A DNA stretch of 64,000 bases, from assembly GCA_900112325.1 (NCBI GenBank), contig FOLJ01000014.1:1-64000 (forward strand), given 5' to 3'. This document shows positions 40,788 to 49,834 of this stretch, piece after piece; the stretch's first letter is position 1; every line of letters starts with the position of its first letter. Position numbers and translations under genes: made by a program. Below the pieces are notes generated by a model. The model ran no database searches. It had not been told where the DNA came from and worked only from the letters and a program-made list of their open reading frames with translations. The DNA comes from Micromonospora sediminimaris. GTDB taxonomy: Bacteria > Actinomycetota > Actinomycetes > Mycobacteriales > Micromonosporaceae.

Positions 40788-41651
40788 ATGTGCGCGCACC
40801 TCGCCGCGAGCCGGGCCGCCAGGGCGGTACCCGAGGCGATCAAGGAGCCAGTCCGTCGCGGCGGTGACGCGGTTGCCAGCGTGGCCCTGCGGCCGGCGGC
40901 CGAAGGCGCGGTAGCGCTGCTGGAACTGGTCAATGCCTGGGCCTTGGAGCTCAACGACCCGAAGGGCGTCGAGAAGGTCGCACGTAAGCGTGGCCTCGAA
41001 CTAGGCAGTTTCGCTGAGCTGCGGCAGCAGGACCTCAAGGTGTGCGACCGGCTCCTGACCCGCAACACACTCAGGTGGCGAACCGCCGGCGCGGTCGAAG
41101 GTGGCGCCATGGGCCTGCTGGCCATGGTCCCCGTCGCCGGGATCCCCGCCGCAGTGACCGCAGACATCCTCGTCATCCAGGTCCTGAGCGCGTCGATCGC
41201 GTCTCGCATCGCCTACTCCTACGGCTACGACGCCAAAGATCCCGCCGAGCAGCTCTTCATCGAGCGTCTCGTACACCGGTCCTTCATGGCCCAGGCGGCG
41301 AAAGTGGGTCCGCTGCGCGAGACCGCACGGGCGGCCAACGCGATCAAGGGACGCGTGAGATGGTCAGCCAAGCTCCGTGCGGACCATCGCCTCGTGGCCG
41401 CCCTTGAGAAATTGCTGCAGCACGTGGGTCCGGCCGGTGCCAAGGTTCCCGTCCAGAACGTCGCCAAGGTGGTGCCATTCGTGGGCGTCCTCATCGGTGC
41501 CGGGATGAACTCTGCAGTCCTCGGCAACGTGGCGGCCGACGCCCAGCGGTACTGTCAGACCCGATTCCTGTGCGACAAGTACGGGCTGCCGATGCCTGCC
41601 GCACTGACCACCAGCCGGGACGACGTCGACCACAATGCCGACGCCACGTAA
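40788..41651 (+). CDS. EcsC-family protein
   Basis: 287 residues with the EcsC-family core: two glycine/alanine-rich hydrophobic stretches, AVEGGAMGLLAMVPVAGIPA AVTADILVIQVL and VVPFVGVLIGAGMNSAVLGN, separated by a helical region (SYGYDAKDPAEQLFIERLVH), and AADAQRYCQTRFLCDKYGLP at the end. EcsC-family proteins are membrane-associated; the family is named after the Bacillus EcsABC transporter genes, but actinobacterial members stand alone with unknown roles. Confidence 0.85.
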   Translation: MCAHLAASRAARAVPEAIKEPVRRGGDAVASVALRPAAEGAVALLELVNAWALELNDPKGVEKVARKRGLELGSFAELRQQDLKVCDRLLTRNTLRWRTAGAVEGGAMGLLAMVPVAGIPAAVTADILVIQVLSASIASRIAYSYGYDAKDPAEQLFIERLVHRSFMAQAAKVGPLRETARAANAIKGRVRWSAKLRADHRLVAALEKLLQHVGPAGAKVPVQNVAKVVPFVGVLIGAGMNSAVLGNVAADAQRYCQTRFLCDKYGLPMPAALTTSRDDVDHNADAT

Positions 41652-42033
41652 CGGGGTGAGTGGCAGGAGCGTGACTCAGCTTGCTGACCGTACGACCTAT
41701 GCTGCCAGCTCACCCACCAGCAACCGAAGTCTCCGAGGAGACGGTCACCAGCAGTAGCGTTGCACGTCTCAAGGTCAGACGCACTGTTCTCGGCCATGAG
41801 CGAGCGTGCATCCCGGGGCGATGACCTAAACCTTCCAGGGGCGACGCCTTCGGGTCCGCCGAAGAGGTCCCCGAGCAGGAAACCCTAACCAAGCGTGGCC
41901 CGCAGTCGAGGGCATCCGCCGACTGACCTGCGCGAGCCACAGACGCTGACACTTTCGAGCCCGCCGAAGAGCTCATCATGCCAAAGGCGCTGTCGGGGCG
42001 TCGGGTGCATCGGCGGTCAGCGCGAGAGCGTCA
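41652..42033. other. Gap with one copy of a 40-bp diverged repeat
   Basis: About 380 bp without a supported gene. Positions 41847-41886 match 43782-43821 at about 32 of 40 bases and translate on the minus strand to GFLLGDLFGGPEG. See the second copy beyond the Nudix-like gene. Confidence 0.45.
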
Positions 42034-43599
42034 CTACACCAGTTCACGGGCAACCTGCGTACCCAGCCACAGTGCCGCGGCGGCGTGAGGAACGGTATTT
42101 AGCGGAGTCAACCGCTGCCTACCGGTGAGTTCGAACCGATCGTCGAGTTCAACGCGAATCGAGTCCAGTCTCTTGCCGTCGATGTCGTCTCGGTCGTCCT
42201 CGAACTCCCAGTTCAGGTTGAATCCATGCTGGCGGCACCTGAACTCCGATCCGCTCACCAGCTCATCAAACCAGCCTGACTGGCGGACCAGCACGAGCAC
42301 GTACACCTCGGGGCGGAGGGTGAGCAGCGGCACCGAGATGCCGGTGTACCTAACCTCGACCGCCGGTCGCTGCCCCATGGGTCCGGGTTGAGTGGCGTCC
42401 AGCAGGTGCTGGATCGGCCAGATGCCCCCGAGCGCATCGCGGAGGTCCCTGCTGTCGTAGGCCAAATCGTCATACCCGAACAACTCCTCGGCGAACTCGC
42501 GAAGGAAGGCCCGTTTCACCGAGTACTCCGCGCGCTCACTGCCGTACCGGGAACTGGTCGGCGCGAGGATTCCGGAGGGAAAGACGTGCTGGAAGCCCGG
42601 ATGGGTCTTGACGTCCCCGGATCTCCGGCTCAATAGCGCGCTGTACCCCCGCTTCTCCTTCACGATCATTACTGCCGCCACCGACAAGGCGGCCGCCCGG
42701 TGGGCGCCGTTGAAGAGCTCGTTTCCGCCAGCCCGTTCTCGCAGCCAGGCACGGCGCGGAAAGTCGCTCAACGACCACACGGCATTCGGCCGGCGGCTCA
42801 CGACGTTGACGAACTCCCGCTCGAGCATTTCGGAGGTCGCCACCGACTGGAAGTAGGTGCCGTAGCGAGCATGAATGCTGAACCTCCCGGGGCCATGACG
42901 CTCGATCTTGTCGAGCGCAAACGTCTCCGCGTTGAACCGCCGAACTTCGTCGCGCCGCCAGTAGGTGCGTCGGAACTCCGCCCTGCCACGGTTGTCGAAG
43001 CCACGGCCTTCCGCGTCGTACCGACGTCTGTCGGGCCGTACGTGATCGATGATGTTTCCAATCGCCGAGTCGAGGTCGCCCCGCAGCTCGGGTGCCGCGA
43101 CCTCGGCCCAGATCGGAAAGGTGAAGCCGCCCAGCGACACCAGCGGGGCTTCGGGGTACAGCCTCCGCAGCGTTCCTTCCCAGCCCGCTGCGCCGAAAAC
43201 TTTCCTCACGCGACTGTCTGTGATCGAGTACCGCCTGCTTTCCAACTCGGCCACGCTCCGTAGCGGCCACGGGCCAGCCCGGTGAGGAGCTGTACTTACC
43301 TGGACCGCTTTATGCGGCACAGCACAAGTACATCCATCGGACCGACCGCCAACCGGCCCCTCGGCTATCACCCCTGGACCGACGGCCGGCCCGTCGCGGC
43401 GGGAACCAACCTCGATCCTCGCCACCACCACAAGCAGCAACAGGAAAACTCCGACCGCAACAAGCAGCCATCGCCGACTGGGCAGGTCGACGCCATTGGT
43501 GACCAGATTGCCGGCCAGAGCGAGCAACGCGTATGCAACTACGGCAACCCTCGCCCGGGCCACGGCCACTCCGCGCTTGCGCCTGTCTCCCCGGTCCAT
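42034..43599 (-). CDS. Membrane-anchored protein with C-terminal Nudix-like domain
   Basis: 521 residues from ATG (MDRGDRRKRG). Two transmembrane segments near the N-terminus (VAVVAYALLALAGNL and WLLVAVGVFLLLLVVVARI), then a long cytoplasmic part. Residues about 140-300 are of unknown type (YWRRDEVRRFNAETFALDKI, HARYGTYFQS). Residues about 306-376 are Nudix-like: AAVMIVKEKRGYSALLSRRS, HVFPSGILAP, and REFAEELFG with the metal-binding Glu pair. The usual first Gly/Glu of the Nudix box is altered. Related C-terminal domains occur in actinobacterial regulators. A membrane-tethered nucleotide sensor or hydrolase is a guess. Single gene. Confidence 0.7.
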   Translation of the reverse strand: MDRGDRRKRGVAVARARVAVVAYALLALAGNLVTNGVDLPSRRWLLVAVGVFLLLLVVVARIEVGSRRDGPAVGPGVIAEGPVGGRSDGCTCAVPHKAVQVSTAPHRAGPWPLRSVAELESRRYSITDSRVRKVFGAAGWEGTLRRLYPEAPLVSLGGFTFPIWAEVAAPELRGDLDSAIGNIIDHVRPDRRRYDAEGRGFDNRGRAEFRRTYWRRDEVRRFNAETFALDKIERHGPGRFSIHARYGTYFQSVATSEMLEREFVNVVSRRPNAVWSLSDFPRRAWLRERAGGNELFNGAHRAAALSVAAVMIVKEKRGYSALLSRRSGDVKTHPGFQHVFPSGILAPTSSRYGSERAEYSVKRAFLREFAEELFGYDDLAYDSRDLRDALGGIWPIQHLLDATQPGPMGQRPAVEVRYTGISVPLLTLRPEVYVLVLVRQSGWFDELVSGSEFRCRQHGFNLNWEFEDDRDDIDGKRLDSIRVELDDRFELTGRQRLTPLNTVPHAAAALWLGTQVARELV

Positions 43600-44230
43600 A
43601 CCAACCCCTGCCGTCGGGCCGCCGAGACGATAGCAGTTGTCACAGCCATCCGCCCCCGCGTCTGAAAGCACGGCCGACTATCTGTACAGCAGCGCCTGCC
43701 CAGCGACATTAGGACTCGAGGCCTAGCTGAACTCCACCGGCCGGACAGCGTCGGGTCGATCAGGAAACCGGATTGCCTGGCTCTTCGGGCACGCCGAAGA
43801 GGTCACGGCTCAGGAAGCCCTGCTCAGAGGCTCGCCGATGGGATTCGGTCTCAACTCGCGGGATCCATGCCGACGCCACCACGACGGCACCCAAAGCCGT
43901 GCGCTGAAGCGGTATGGCTGTCGTGATCGGCATCGACAGGCCCAGGCGGACAGCCGGCACCAGCCAGGCGGGAAGCAGCGAAGCCTGACCACCTCGGTCT
44001 TCTCTGGGAGGTCACGCCGAACCGCTCTTCTGCATCGCCGCAGGTCATGGCCCTCGACTCTGCGCAGCGTCGGTGAGCACTTCGGGCGCGGTGACCACTT
44101 CGCCCACCTGCACCCAATCTGCACCCACCTGCAAGGCGTGAAAATCCCTGAGGCCCTTACCGCCCCCCGGCTTGACCGCGGCATCTGCCTCATGGTCGAT
44201 CCGCTTGCGTCCGCCTGCCATCATAGGTAG
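43600..44230. other. Gap with second copy of the 40-bp diverged repeat
   Basis: About 630 bp. The minus strand at 43760-43960 ends in EQGFLSRDLFGVPEEPGN, related to the GFLLGDLFGGPEG stretch at 41.85 kb. Open frames on both strands are Arg-rich and not convincing; possibly remains of a decayed gene family. Confidence 0.4.
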
Positions 44231-44803
44231 ATGGACGGCGATGACCGGTTTCCCCTCTTGGTGCAGCAGCTATACGACGTGCACCTGACGCTCGAATTCC
44301 TCGGAAGGGCGTCTGTCCGACCAGAGTGGTTCAACAGGGGAATCGAGGCCCGCGACGAGTTGGCGCTCGAAGTCTTGGCCGGCGCCGCAGAGCGGCTGAG
44401 CCGACTGCTGGGTCGGCATGTCTCGGTGAACGAACTAGCGCAGCTCGGCCGAAGTGAGGCGTTAAGTCTACTCACACCGGGGCTCATGCAGAAGCAGGAC
44501 GCAGCGCTGGCGGCGCTCCGGAGAATCTTTGACGACCAGCTCCGCCGTAGGACGATTGGCCAGGGTCAGACGGTTCCGGATCGCGACGTCCGTCCGGGCC
44601 GACGGCACCCGCTCGTGAGCATCGCTCTGGGTGTCGGCATTACGGTCCTAGCGGCGACCGCCGCCGCACCGATCGCCGCCCTCGCCGTACAGGAGCCGAT
44701 CACGCGGGAATTGGTGAAGGCGGCCATCACGGGCGTGGTCAGCGGGACGGTGACGGAGGTGACCCGCCCGAAGCTCACCGGACCTCACTTCCCTGGCCCC
44801 TAA
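44231..44803 (+). CDS. Hypothetical protein with C-terminal hydrophobic region
   Basis: 190 residues, not recognised. N-terminal helical part (FPLLVQQLYDVHLTLEFLGR, ELALEVLAGAAERLSRLLGR, HVSVNELAQLGRSEALSLL) and a C-terminal membrane-like stretch (LVSIALGVGITVLAATAAAP IAALAV), then a TM-like GVVSGTVTEV segment. The stop lies exactly at the left end of IS5 copy 2; the pre-insertion sequence would have ended in TAG at the same codon, so the protein is unchanged. Confidence 0.65.
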   Translation: MDGDDRFPLLVQQLYDVHLTLEFLGRASVRPEWFNRGIEARDELALEVLAGAAERLSRLLGRHVSVNELAQLGRSEALSLLTPGLMQKQDAALAALRRIFDDQLRRRTIGQGQTVPDRDVRPGRRHPLVSIALGVGITVLAATAAAPIAALAVQEPITRELVKAAITGVVSGTVTEVTRPKLTGPHFPGP

Positions 44804-45738
44804 GAGCGTGTTTGAGATGGGGGTTGGTTAGCGCCAGGTGAAGGTGCGGCGGGGTTGCCGGCGGGCGGGTTGGCCGAGGGTGATGCGGCGGGTCATGCCG
44901 GCGATTGCGGCCCAGCGGATGATGGCTTCGGAGACTTCGGGGTGGCGTTCGTAGTCGCGGGCGAGTCGGCGGCAGTTGGTGAACCAGGCCAGGGTCCGCT
45001 CGACCACCCACCGTCGCGGGTGCACGGCGAATCCGCGCTGGTCGGTGGGCTTGCGGACGATCTCGACGGTGGTGCGCAGGATGTCGCGTGCCCAGTCGAC
45101 GAGTCGGCCGGTGAAGCCCTGGTCGGCGAAGACATGCCGGATCGGTGTGGCCAGGTACGCGCTGAGCAGGGCAGTTTTGGCGCCGTCGCGGTCCTGCCAA
45201 CTCGCCGCGAGGACGGTCACGGTGACCAGCAGTCCCAGGGTGTCGGTGACGATGAACCGCTTGCGTCCGTTGATCTTCTTGCCCGCGTCATAGCCCCGGC
45301 TGTCCCGGCCGACGGTGTCGGCGCCCTTTACGCTCTGGGAGTCGATGATCCCCGCGGACGGCTGCGGGTCACGGCCCTGCTGCACCCGGGCCTTGAGCCG
45401 CAGCGTGTGCATGAGTTTCTCGGTGACGCCGGCTTCTTCCCACCGAGTGAAGTACCAGTACACCGTCTGCCACGGCGGCAGATCCGCCGGCAGGAACCGC
45501 CACGGACACCCCGAACGCACCACGTACAGGATCGCGTTGACGATCTCCCGCCGTGGATGCTTCTCCCTGCGGCCGTCCGTGTTCGGCTCCGGCAACAGCG
45601 GTTCGATCAGCGCCCACTGGGCGTCAGTCAGGTCAGAAGGGTAACCACGACGCGTAGACACCGCGCCACCCTGCCCGTCCCGCTGGTGGATGTCATGCCG
45701 TCACACCGTCCACAGCAGACCTTCTCAAACACGCTCTT
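44803..45738 (-). mobile_element. IS5-family insertion sequence, copy 2
   Basis: A 936-bp element with perfect terminal inverted repeats (AGAGCGTGTTTGAGA and complement) and TA on both outer sides (44801-44802, 45739-45740), as in the TA-targeting IS427-type group. A different group from the IS5 at 35.2 kb. The transposase is intact. Confidence 0.88.
44828..45661 (-). CDS. IS5-family (IS427-type) transposase
   Basis: 277 residues in one frame. N-terminal RRGYPSDLTDAQWALIEPLL, PADLPPWQTVYWYFTRW, then the DDE core: IIDSQSVKGAD (first Asp), FADQGFTGRLVDW (second Asp) and RRWVVERTLAWFTNCRRLAR (Glu). Distinct from the 35.4-kb transposase, sharing only the family pattern. Confidence 0.93.
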   Translation of the reverse strand: MSTRRGYPSDLTDAQWALIEPLLPEPNTDGRREKHPRREIVNAILYVVRSGCPWRFLPADLPPWQTVYWYFTRWEEAGVTEKLMHTLRLKARVQQGRDPQPSAGIIDSQSVKGADTVGRDSRGYDAGKKINGRKRFIVTDTLGLLVTVTVLAASWQDRDGAKTALLSAYLATPIRHVFADQGFTGRLVDWARDILRTTVEIVRKPTDQRGFAVHPRRWVVERTLAWFTNCRRLARDYERHPEVSEAIIRWAAIAGMTRRITLGQPARRQPRRTFTWR

Positions 45739-45978
45739 AGTCTGGCTCCAGCTGTCGGGAAACCGCGTCAGTTACCGACGTCCCGGACGGTGACGTGGTG
45801 GATGCTGGCGAGTAGTCTCCGAGCACCTGGACACCCGACCGCGTAGCTTGAACAAAGGGCTGAAATCGTGTCAACACGCCCGCAGGGACTTCGCGTGTCA
45901 GGGGTGCCAAGTATGCTAGCCGCAGCAAGGGAGTTGCAAACCGACTACCCCACGTAACCGCCAATACGAGAGGTAGCG

Positions 45979-47190
45979 ATGTTGGAGCGCCAGGAACCGA
46001 CCAACTGGGTGCAGCGCTTGCGCGACGCGCTCACGCTCTCGCGAATCTCGACATCAGACATCTACGCCGGCCTTGGACTCCCGCAGGGTGGAGGATGGCT
46101 CGGCGATGCGCTAGCTGGACGCGTTCCACCTGCTCGGTCCCAGCTGGCGATGCTCTCGGCGCTTTGTGGGATCCCGCTTGCAGTGCTCGTTGGCGACACG
46201 CCCATTCAACAAAGCCTCGCCGTTGCCCTGCGTGCAGGAGTAAGCGCGACCGACGAGGACATTGCCTCAGCTGCCCAACGAGCAGAGACGGCACTTCAGG
46301 ACCTAGAGCTTCTCCTGTCATGGTACCCGCAAGAAGTCGCTCGAACTAGCGCCCTGGCTAAGGACGCCCGCAGGGCTGTCGCGAGCGATAACTATTACAT
46401 CAGAGCGGCGCAACGTACGTCCGAGCGACTTCGCGATTATCTGGGCCTAGACGATGAGCAGCCGGTCGGGAATATCGTCGAACTAATCGAGGATCTTGGC
46501 GTAGCGGTGATTTTCGAAAGCATGCCTGGATCGGTCCAGGGTGTAACACTGCGCGATCCCTCCGAAGAGGCTTGGAGAGCGATCATTGTCGTCAACACCA
46601 ACGACACGTGGTGGGGTAGACAGCGATTTACGCTTGCGCACGAGCTGTGCCATTTCCTTTACAAGGACGACAAGTCTTTTTACGTCAACCGAAAGCATTA
46701 CGGCGATCAAGATCTTGAGGAGATTCGAGCCGAAGCATTTGCTCGGCATTTCTTGGCGCCAGACATAGCAGTTCAAGAATTCTGGTCTGAGCATGGCCCC
46801 AAACGGCCGACGGATGGTTACGGGGTGCCGCTAGCCAAGTTTATGATGCACTTTGGCCTAAGTCGGCAAGCAAGCATCAAGACGCTGATAGAGGCGGCGG
46901 GCGTGCCGGAACGGGCCCTCGAACCTTACAAGACTGTCCGGATCTCGGACATCATGAGGCAAGCGCGGCTCAGCCGAGAGTGGAACGCCGCATGCGAGAA
47001 CCAGGGCAATACCTCGGCTTCCCATTGGGCATTGTCCATGGCGCTCGACGCTTACCGTGATGGCTTGATTTCCTCGGAGGTTGTCGCCCGCGTACTCGGT
47101 CGTGGCGACGATGTCGCTAGCGTAGAGCAAGAGTTGCTGTCTCAGGGATACCACCAGTCAATTACTCTTGTCCGGCCGCGACAGCCGTAG
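45979..47190 (+). CDS. ImmA/IrrE-family metallopeptidase with N-terminal helix-turn-helix region
   Basis: 403 residues. N-terminal DNA-binding-like region (WVQRLRDALTLSRISTSDIY, LSALCGIPLAVLVGD), a linker, then an ImmA/IrrE zinc peptidase: VVNTNDTWWGRQRFTLAHEL, with HELCH at 221-225 and the third ligand in EIRAEAFARHFLAP (about 252). Such proteins cleave repressors or antitoxin-like regulators to switch on mobile elements or stress genes. It is convergent with the PIN gene, overlapping it by 29 bp at the 3' ends, and may control the PIN-nuclease operon (inference). Confidence 0.9.
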   Translation: MLERQEPTNWVQRLRDALTLSRISTSDIYAGLGLPQGGGWLGDALAGRVPPARSQLAMLSALCGIPLAVLVGDTPIQQSLAVALRAGVSATDEDIASAAQRAETALQDLELLLSWYPQEVARTSALAKDARRAVASDNYYIRAAQRTSERLRDYLGLDDEQPVGNIVELIEDLGVAVIFESMPGSVQGVTLRDPSEEAWRAIIVVNTNDTWWGRQRFTLAHELCHFLYKDDKSFYVNRKHYGDQDLEEIRAEAFARHFLAPDIAVQEFWSEHGPKRPTDGYGVPLAKFMMHFGLSRQASIKTLIEAAGVPERALEPYKTVRISDIMRQARLSREWNAACENQGNTSASHWALSMALDAYRDGLISSEVVARVLGRGDDVASVEQELLSQGYHQSITLVRPRQP

Positions 47191-47956
47191 CGAAAGCGTC
47201 GCACGCACCACAAGATCTACCATCCGCAGCTCTACGACATTCGAGAGCCGACGCACTCATAGGCACCGCGCCCTGCGGGATGCCGGTCACGGCTGTTGCC
47301 ATCGCCAGGGCGTCGAAGGCATCACTACTTGTGAAATGCCCACTACAGATTAGCTCGGCCAGGACTTGGCCGAAGTGACGCGCTGGAATGCCGTATTGGG
47401 CGGCGACAACACTCGCACCCCCGTCGTTCACCAGGAACACTACTAGCTCGCCCTGGGACGTCCGAGCGATGCATAGTGCAATGGAAGCCGCCTCCCCCAA
47501 ATGAGCTAACGGATGGTTCGGCTCATCACTCCGGCGCGGCAGGTTTTTGAGCTTGGCGTGGACCTCGTCAAACGTCCGACTATCATAGTTGTCGTCGGAA
47601 TCAACCGCGCACGATCCGCCATCAATGAGTGTGGTCTTCGCCAACGCTGCGGCCGTTCGAAGTCTGCCGTCAACAGGTGTAGCAGGGTCGGCGTTTCTCT
47701 CGATCTCCATTGCCACGCTCTCGGCGATTCTCAGTCGTCCCGCGTAATGCGCCTCGAACCGAGGTATACAGCTCCTATTACGACCGACGCTAACGAGGAT
47801 CCCAGTGTCCGCGTAGACAATTGAGTTGGGCCAGCCCCGCTGAGGTACTAGAGGGCTGAACGCGTGCCGGCGTTGGGGCGTAGAGGCGGCAGGGGGGATC
47901 GACCTCGTGCGACGAGGCATCATATTCGGAGATATTCTGGGTGGTTCGGCCGCCAT
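47162..47956 (-). CDS. PIN-domain nuclease
   Basis: 264 residues from an ATG with AGGAGG 9 bp upstream. After a 45-residue basic leader comes a PIN fold with all acidic positions: D50 in YADTGILVS, E84 in AMEIER, E155 in LGEAASIALC and D178 in LVNDGGA. The C-terminus has SGHFTSSDAFDALAMATAV and a Cys pair (RSCGACDAF). PIN proteins are ribonucleases, often toxins, but no small antitoxin gene precedes it. It starts 20 bp after the Fe-S nuclease stop, so the two form an operon. Confidence 0.85.
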   Translation of the reverse strand: MAAEPPRISPNMMPRRTRSIPPAASTPQRRHAFSPLVPQRGWPNSIVYADTGILVSVGRNRSCIPRFEAHYAGRLRIAESVAMEIERNADPATPVDGRLRTAAALAKTTLIDGGSCAVDSDDNYDSRTFDEVHAKLKNLPRRSDEPNHPLAHLGEAASIALCIARTSQGELVVFLVNDGGASVVAAQYGIPARHFGQVLAELICSGHFTSSDAFDALAMATAVTGIPQGAVPMSASALECRRAADGRSCGACDAFATAVAAGQE

Positions 47957-47975
47957 CACCCGCCCCCTCCTGTTA

Positions 47976-49598
47976 CTACGTTGCCTGCGCCCCCTGCGCC
48001 CCACTGGACACTCTACTCCCAACAGACGCCTCGTAGGCGTCCCGGGCAGCGCACCATCGCCGCACACTGCACCTGCTGCAGCCAGGTCCAGGAAGTGAGT
48101 CCCATTGGGTATCCGCGAGCCAGCGGCGCGCGAGGCGACGCACACGCCCCCGAGCCATCGACATAATCATGAAATCTTGTGTGGAATAGCTGTGAACCAC
48201 GGCCGACTCGGGCGAAAGAATCTCCAGTTGAACCTCACCGTGAATCGCGCCGTAATGCCTCGCCAGCCCTGCCTCTAGGGCGACAAGATCCCACGCTACG
48301 GCAAGATAAGTGCTGAATATTTCATCGTCGGTAGCCACTGGCTGTACCTGGACAGTCTTAATCTCACGCATCGTCAGAGTGTCATCGCTCTTCCAGTAAG
48401 CGTCTGACTTGGTCGCCACCACTACGTCGGCTATCCCATCGTAGGCGTAAAGCGTCCTTTCGGCCGTGAGTGACCTCGCGTCATTAGACTGTAGTGGGCA
48501 GCATTCGATGTGGGATCGAAGGAATGGATACGCCAACTCATAGTCGGCTGGGTCTATCTCCCCGCCTCCGACAAGACTAAGGCGGTCCAGATCTGCGGGG
48601 TCAGGGAGGTCATCCGGCGAGCAAGGAACACCTCGCGAGTGAGCTTCGGCGATCCAACGGTGGACTGCCAGTCCTCGCAGCAACGCCTGATTGCCCTCTT
48701 CAATGCGAGGCAAGTGGACGAGACGCTCCATGTACCACTGGGCAGGGCATCGCTCATAGCCTTCGAGATCAGATGCCGACACAGACCTCGTCCAGGGGCC
48801 AGGTTCACGCACTTGAAGAAACCCGTCAACACGCACTAGAGACTCGCAGGATCCGGTGAACTTGCATTCACCGCAGCACCTGCCGGGCACTCGTTCTTCC
48901 CCGCGAATCGCCGCAAACACATTTGGCCTGGCTCGCTCCTCATAGAGAATGCGCGCGTCATCCCGGGAAATTCCGTCTAGAATGTGGTGTTCAATGCCGT
49001 CAACGAGACCAATTTCGGTCACCCATATGCGTTGAACTGGTGTCCGACTTGCATATTCTCCTGCGGCATGGGCCGCTACGTAGGCCCACGGGGTCGCGGC
49101 GACTTGGGCATTAGAATGCCGCAGCCGGCGTATTTCCCGAAGGCCATCGCTTGTCTCGTACAAGAACGCCCACGCCGCCAACTTGGCGTCTGGTCCCTTA
49201 AGGAGCTCAACCCAACCATCTAGAAAGTGGAGCTGCCCGATTGCTTCTTCGCGTGCCTCATGGTACTCAAAGTACCGATCGAGACCGTGCTCAAAAAATT
49301 GACGCACACCATCATGCAAGTCTATGAACAAGCGCTTCTGGGCCTCCACCGACGACCAGAGCTCGCTGCCGCGGTTAGTCAGCCTTCCAACTCTCTTGAT
49401 TGCCTCAGCCAGGCTGCCCAACGCGAAAGGCCCCTTGCGCGACCTCCACCCACCGGTTTCTGGGATCGTCTCGGGCCGCACCTTAAGCGCCAGATTCAAA
49501 GGGCACGAGCGTTCGCCCGCCGCGGATTCCGCATCGCTTGCACTCACGCGGAAGACTTGGGCGTCTTCCCGAAGCGGAATTCCGGGGTTCCAGTTCAA
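47976..49598 (-). CDS. Fe-S PD-(D/E)XK nuclease with an internal duplication
   Basis: 540 residues, TTG start with AGGA upstream. The C-terminal half is a Cas4/AddB-like nuclease: SASDLEGYERCPAQWYMERL (C284), RGLAVHRWIAEAH, D399 in KSDAYW, E412 and K414 in MREIKTV, and C507-x2-C510-x5-C516, the one-plus-three cysteine layout of an iron-sulfur nuclease. The N-terminal half repeats the pattern in degenerate form: SASD at 20-23, C32, and C242-x2-C245-x5-C251, but no ExK. A tandem, half-inactive duplication is the best reading. Followed by the PIN gene. Likely DNA-processing or defence function. Confidence 0.82.
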   Translation of the reverse strand: MNWNPGIPLREDAQVFRVSASDAESAAGERSCPLNLALKVRPETIPETGGWRSRKGPFALGSLAEAIKRVGRLTNRGSELWSSVEAQKRLFIDLHDGVRQFFEHGLDRYFEYHEAREEAIGQLHFLDGWVELLKGPDAKLAAWAFLYETSDGLREIRRLRHSNAQVAATPWAYVAAHAAGEYASRTPVQRIWVTEIGLVDGIEHHILDGISRDDARILYEERARPNVFAAIRGEERVPGRCCGECKFTGSCESLVRVDGFLQVREPGPWTRSVSASDLEGYERCPAQWYMERLVHLPRIEEGNQALLRGLAVHRWIAEAHSRGVPCSPDDLPDPADLDRLSLVGGGEIDPADYELAYPFLRSHIECCPLQSNDARSLTAERTLYAYDGIADVVVATKSDAYWKSDDTLTMREIKTVQVQPVATDDEIFSTYLAVAWDLVALEAGLARHYGAIHGEVQLEILSPESAVVHSYSTQDFMIMSMARGRVRRLARRWLADTQWDSLPGPGCSRCSVRRWCAARDAYEASVGSRVSSGAQGAQAT

Positions 49599-49834
49599 GA
49601 CCGTCCTACCTCGCTCGGACGCGACGACGCCAAGAACCGGCCAATCGCTATCGCGTTCGTTGAGAATACCCGATCCTGCATTGTAAAGCCCTCTCGACGG
49701 TTACATGCAAGCAACCACGCGAACTTCGAACGCGTGTCCGATCTCGCAATCGGGCAATTTACGAACAACACTCACTTCGTCACCCACGAACCAGCCACCC
49801 TTGCGTCCCTGCCATCCCGATGCTCCTATGGAGG
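49599..49834. other. Gap upstream of the nuclease gene
   Basis: About 235 bp between the IS110 relic and the nuclease gene, noticeably AT-richer than its surroundings. The operon promoter should be here; no gene is supported. Confidence 0.4.
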
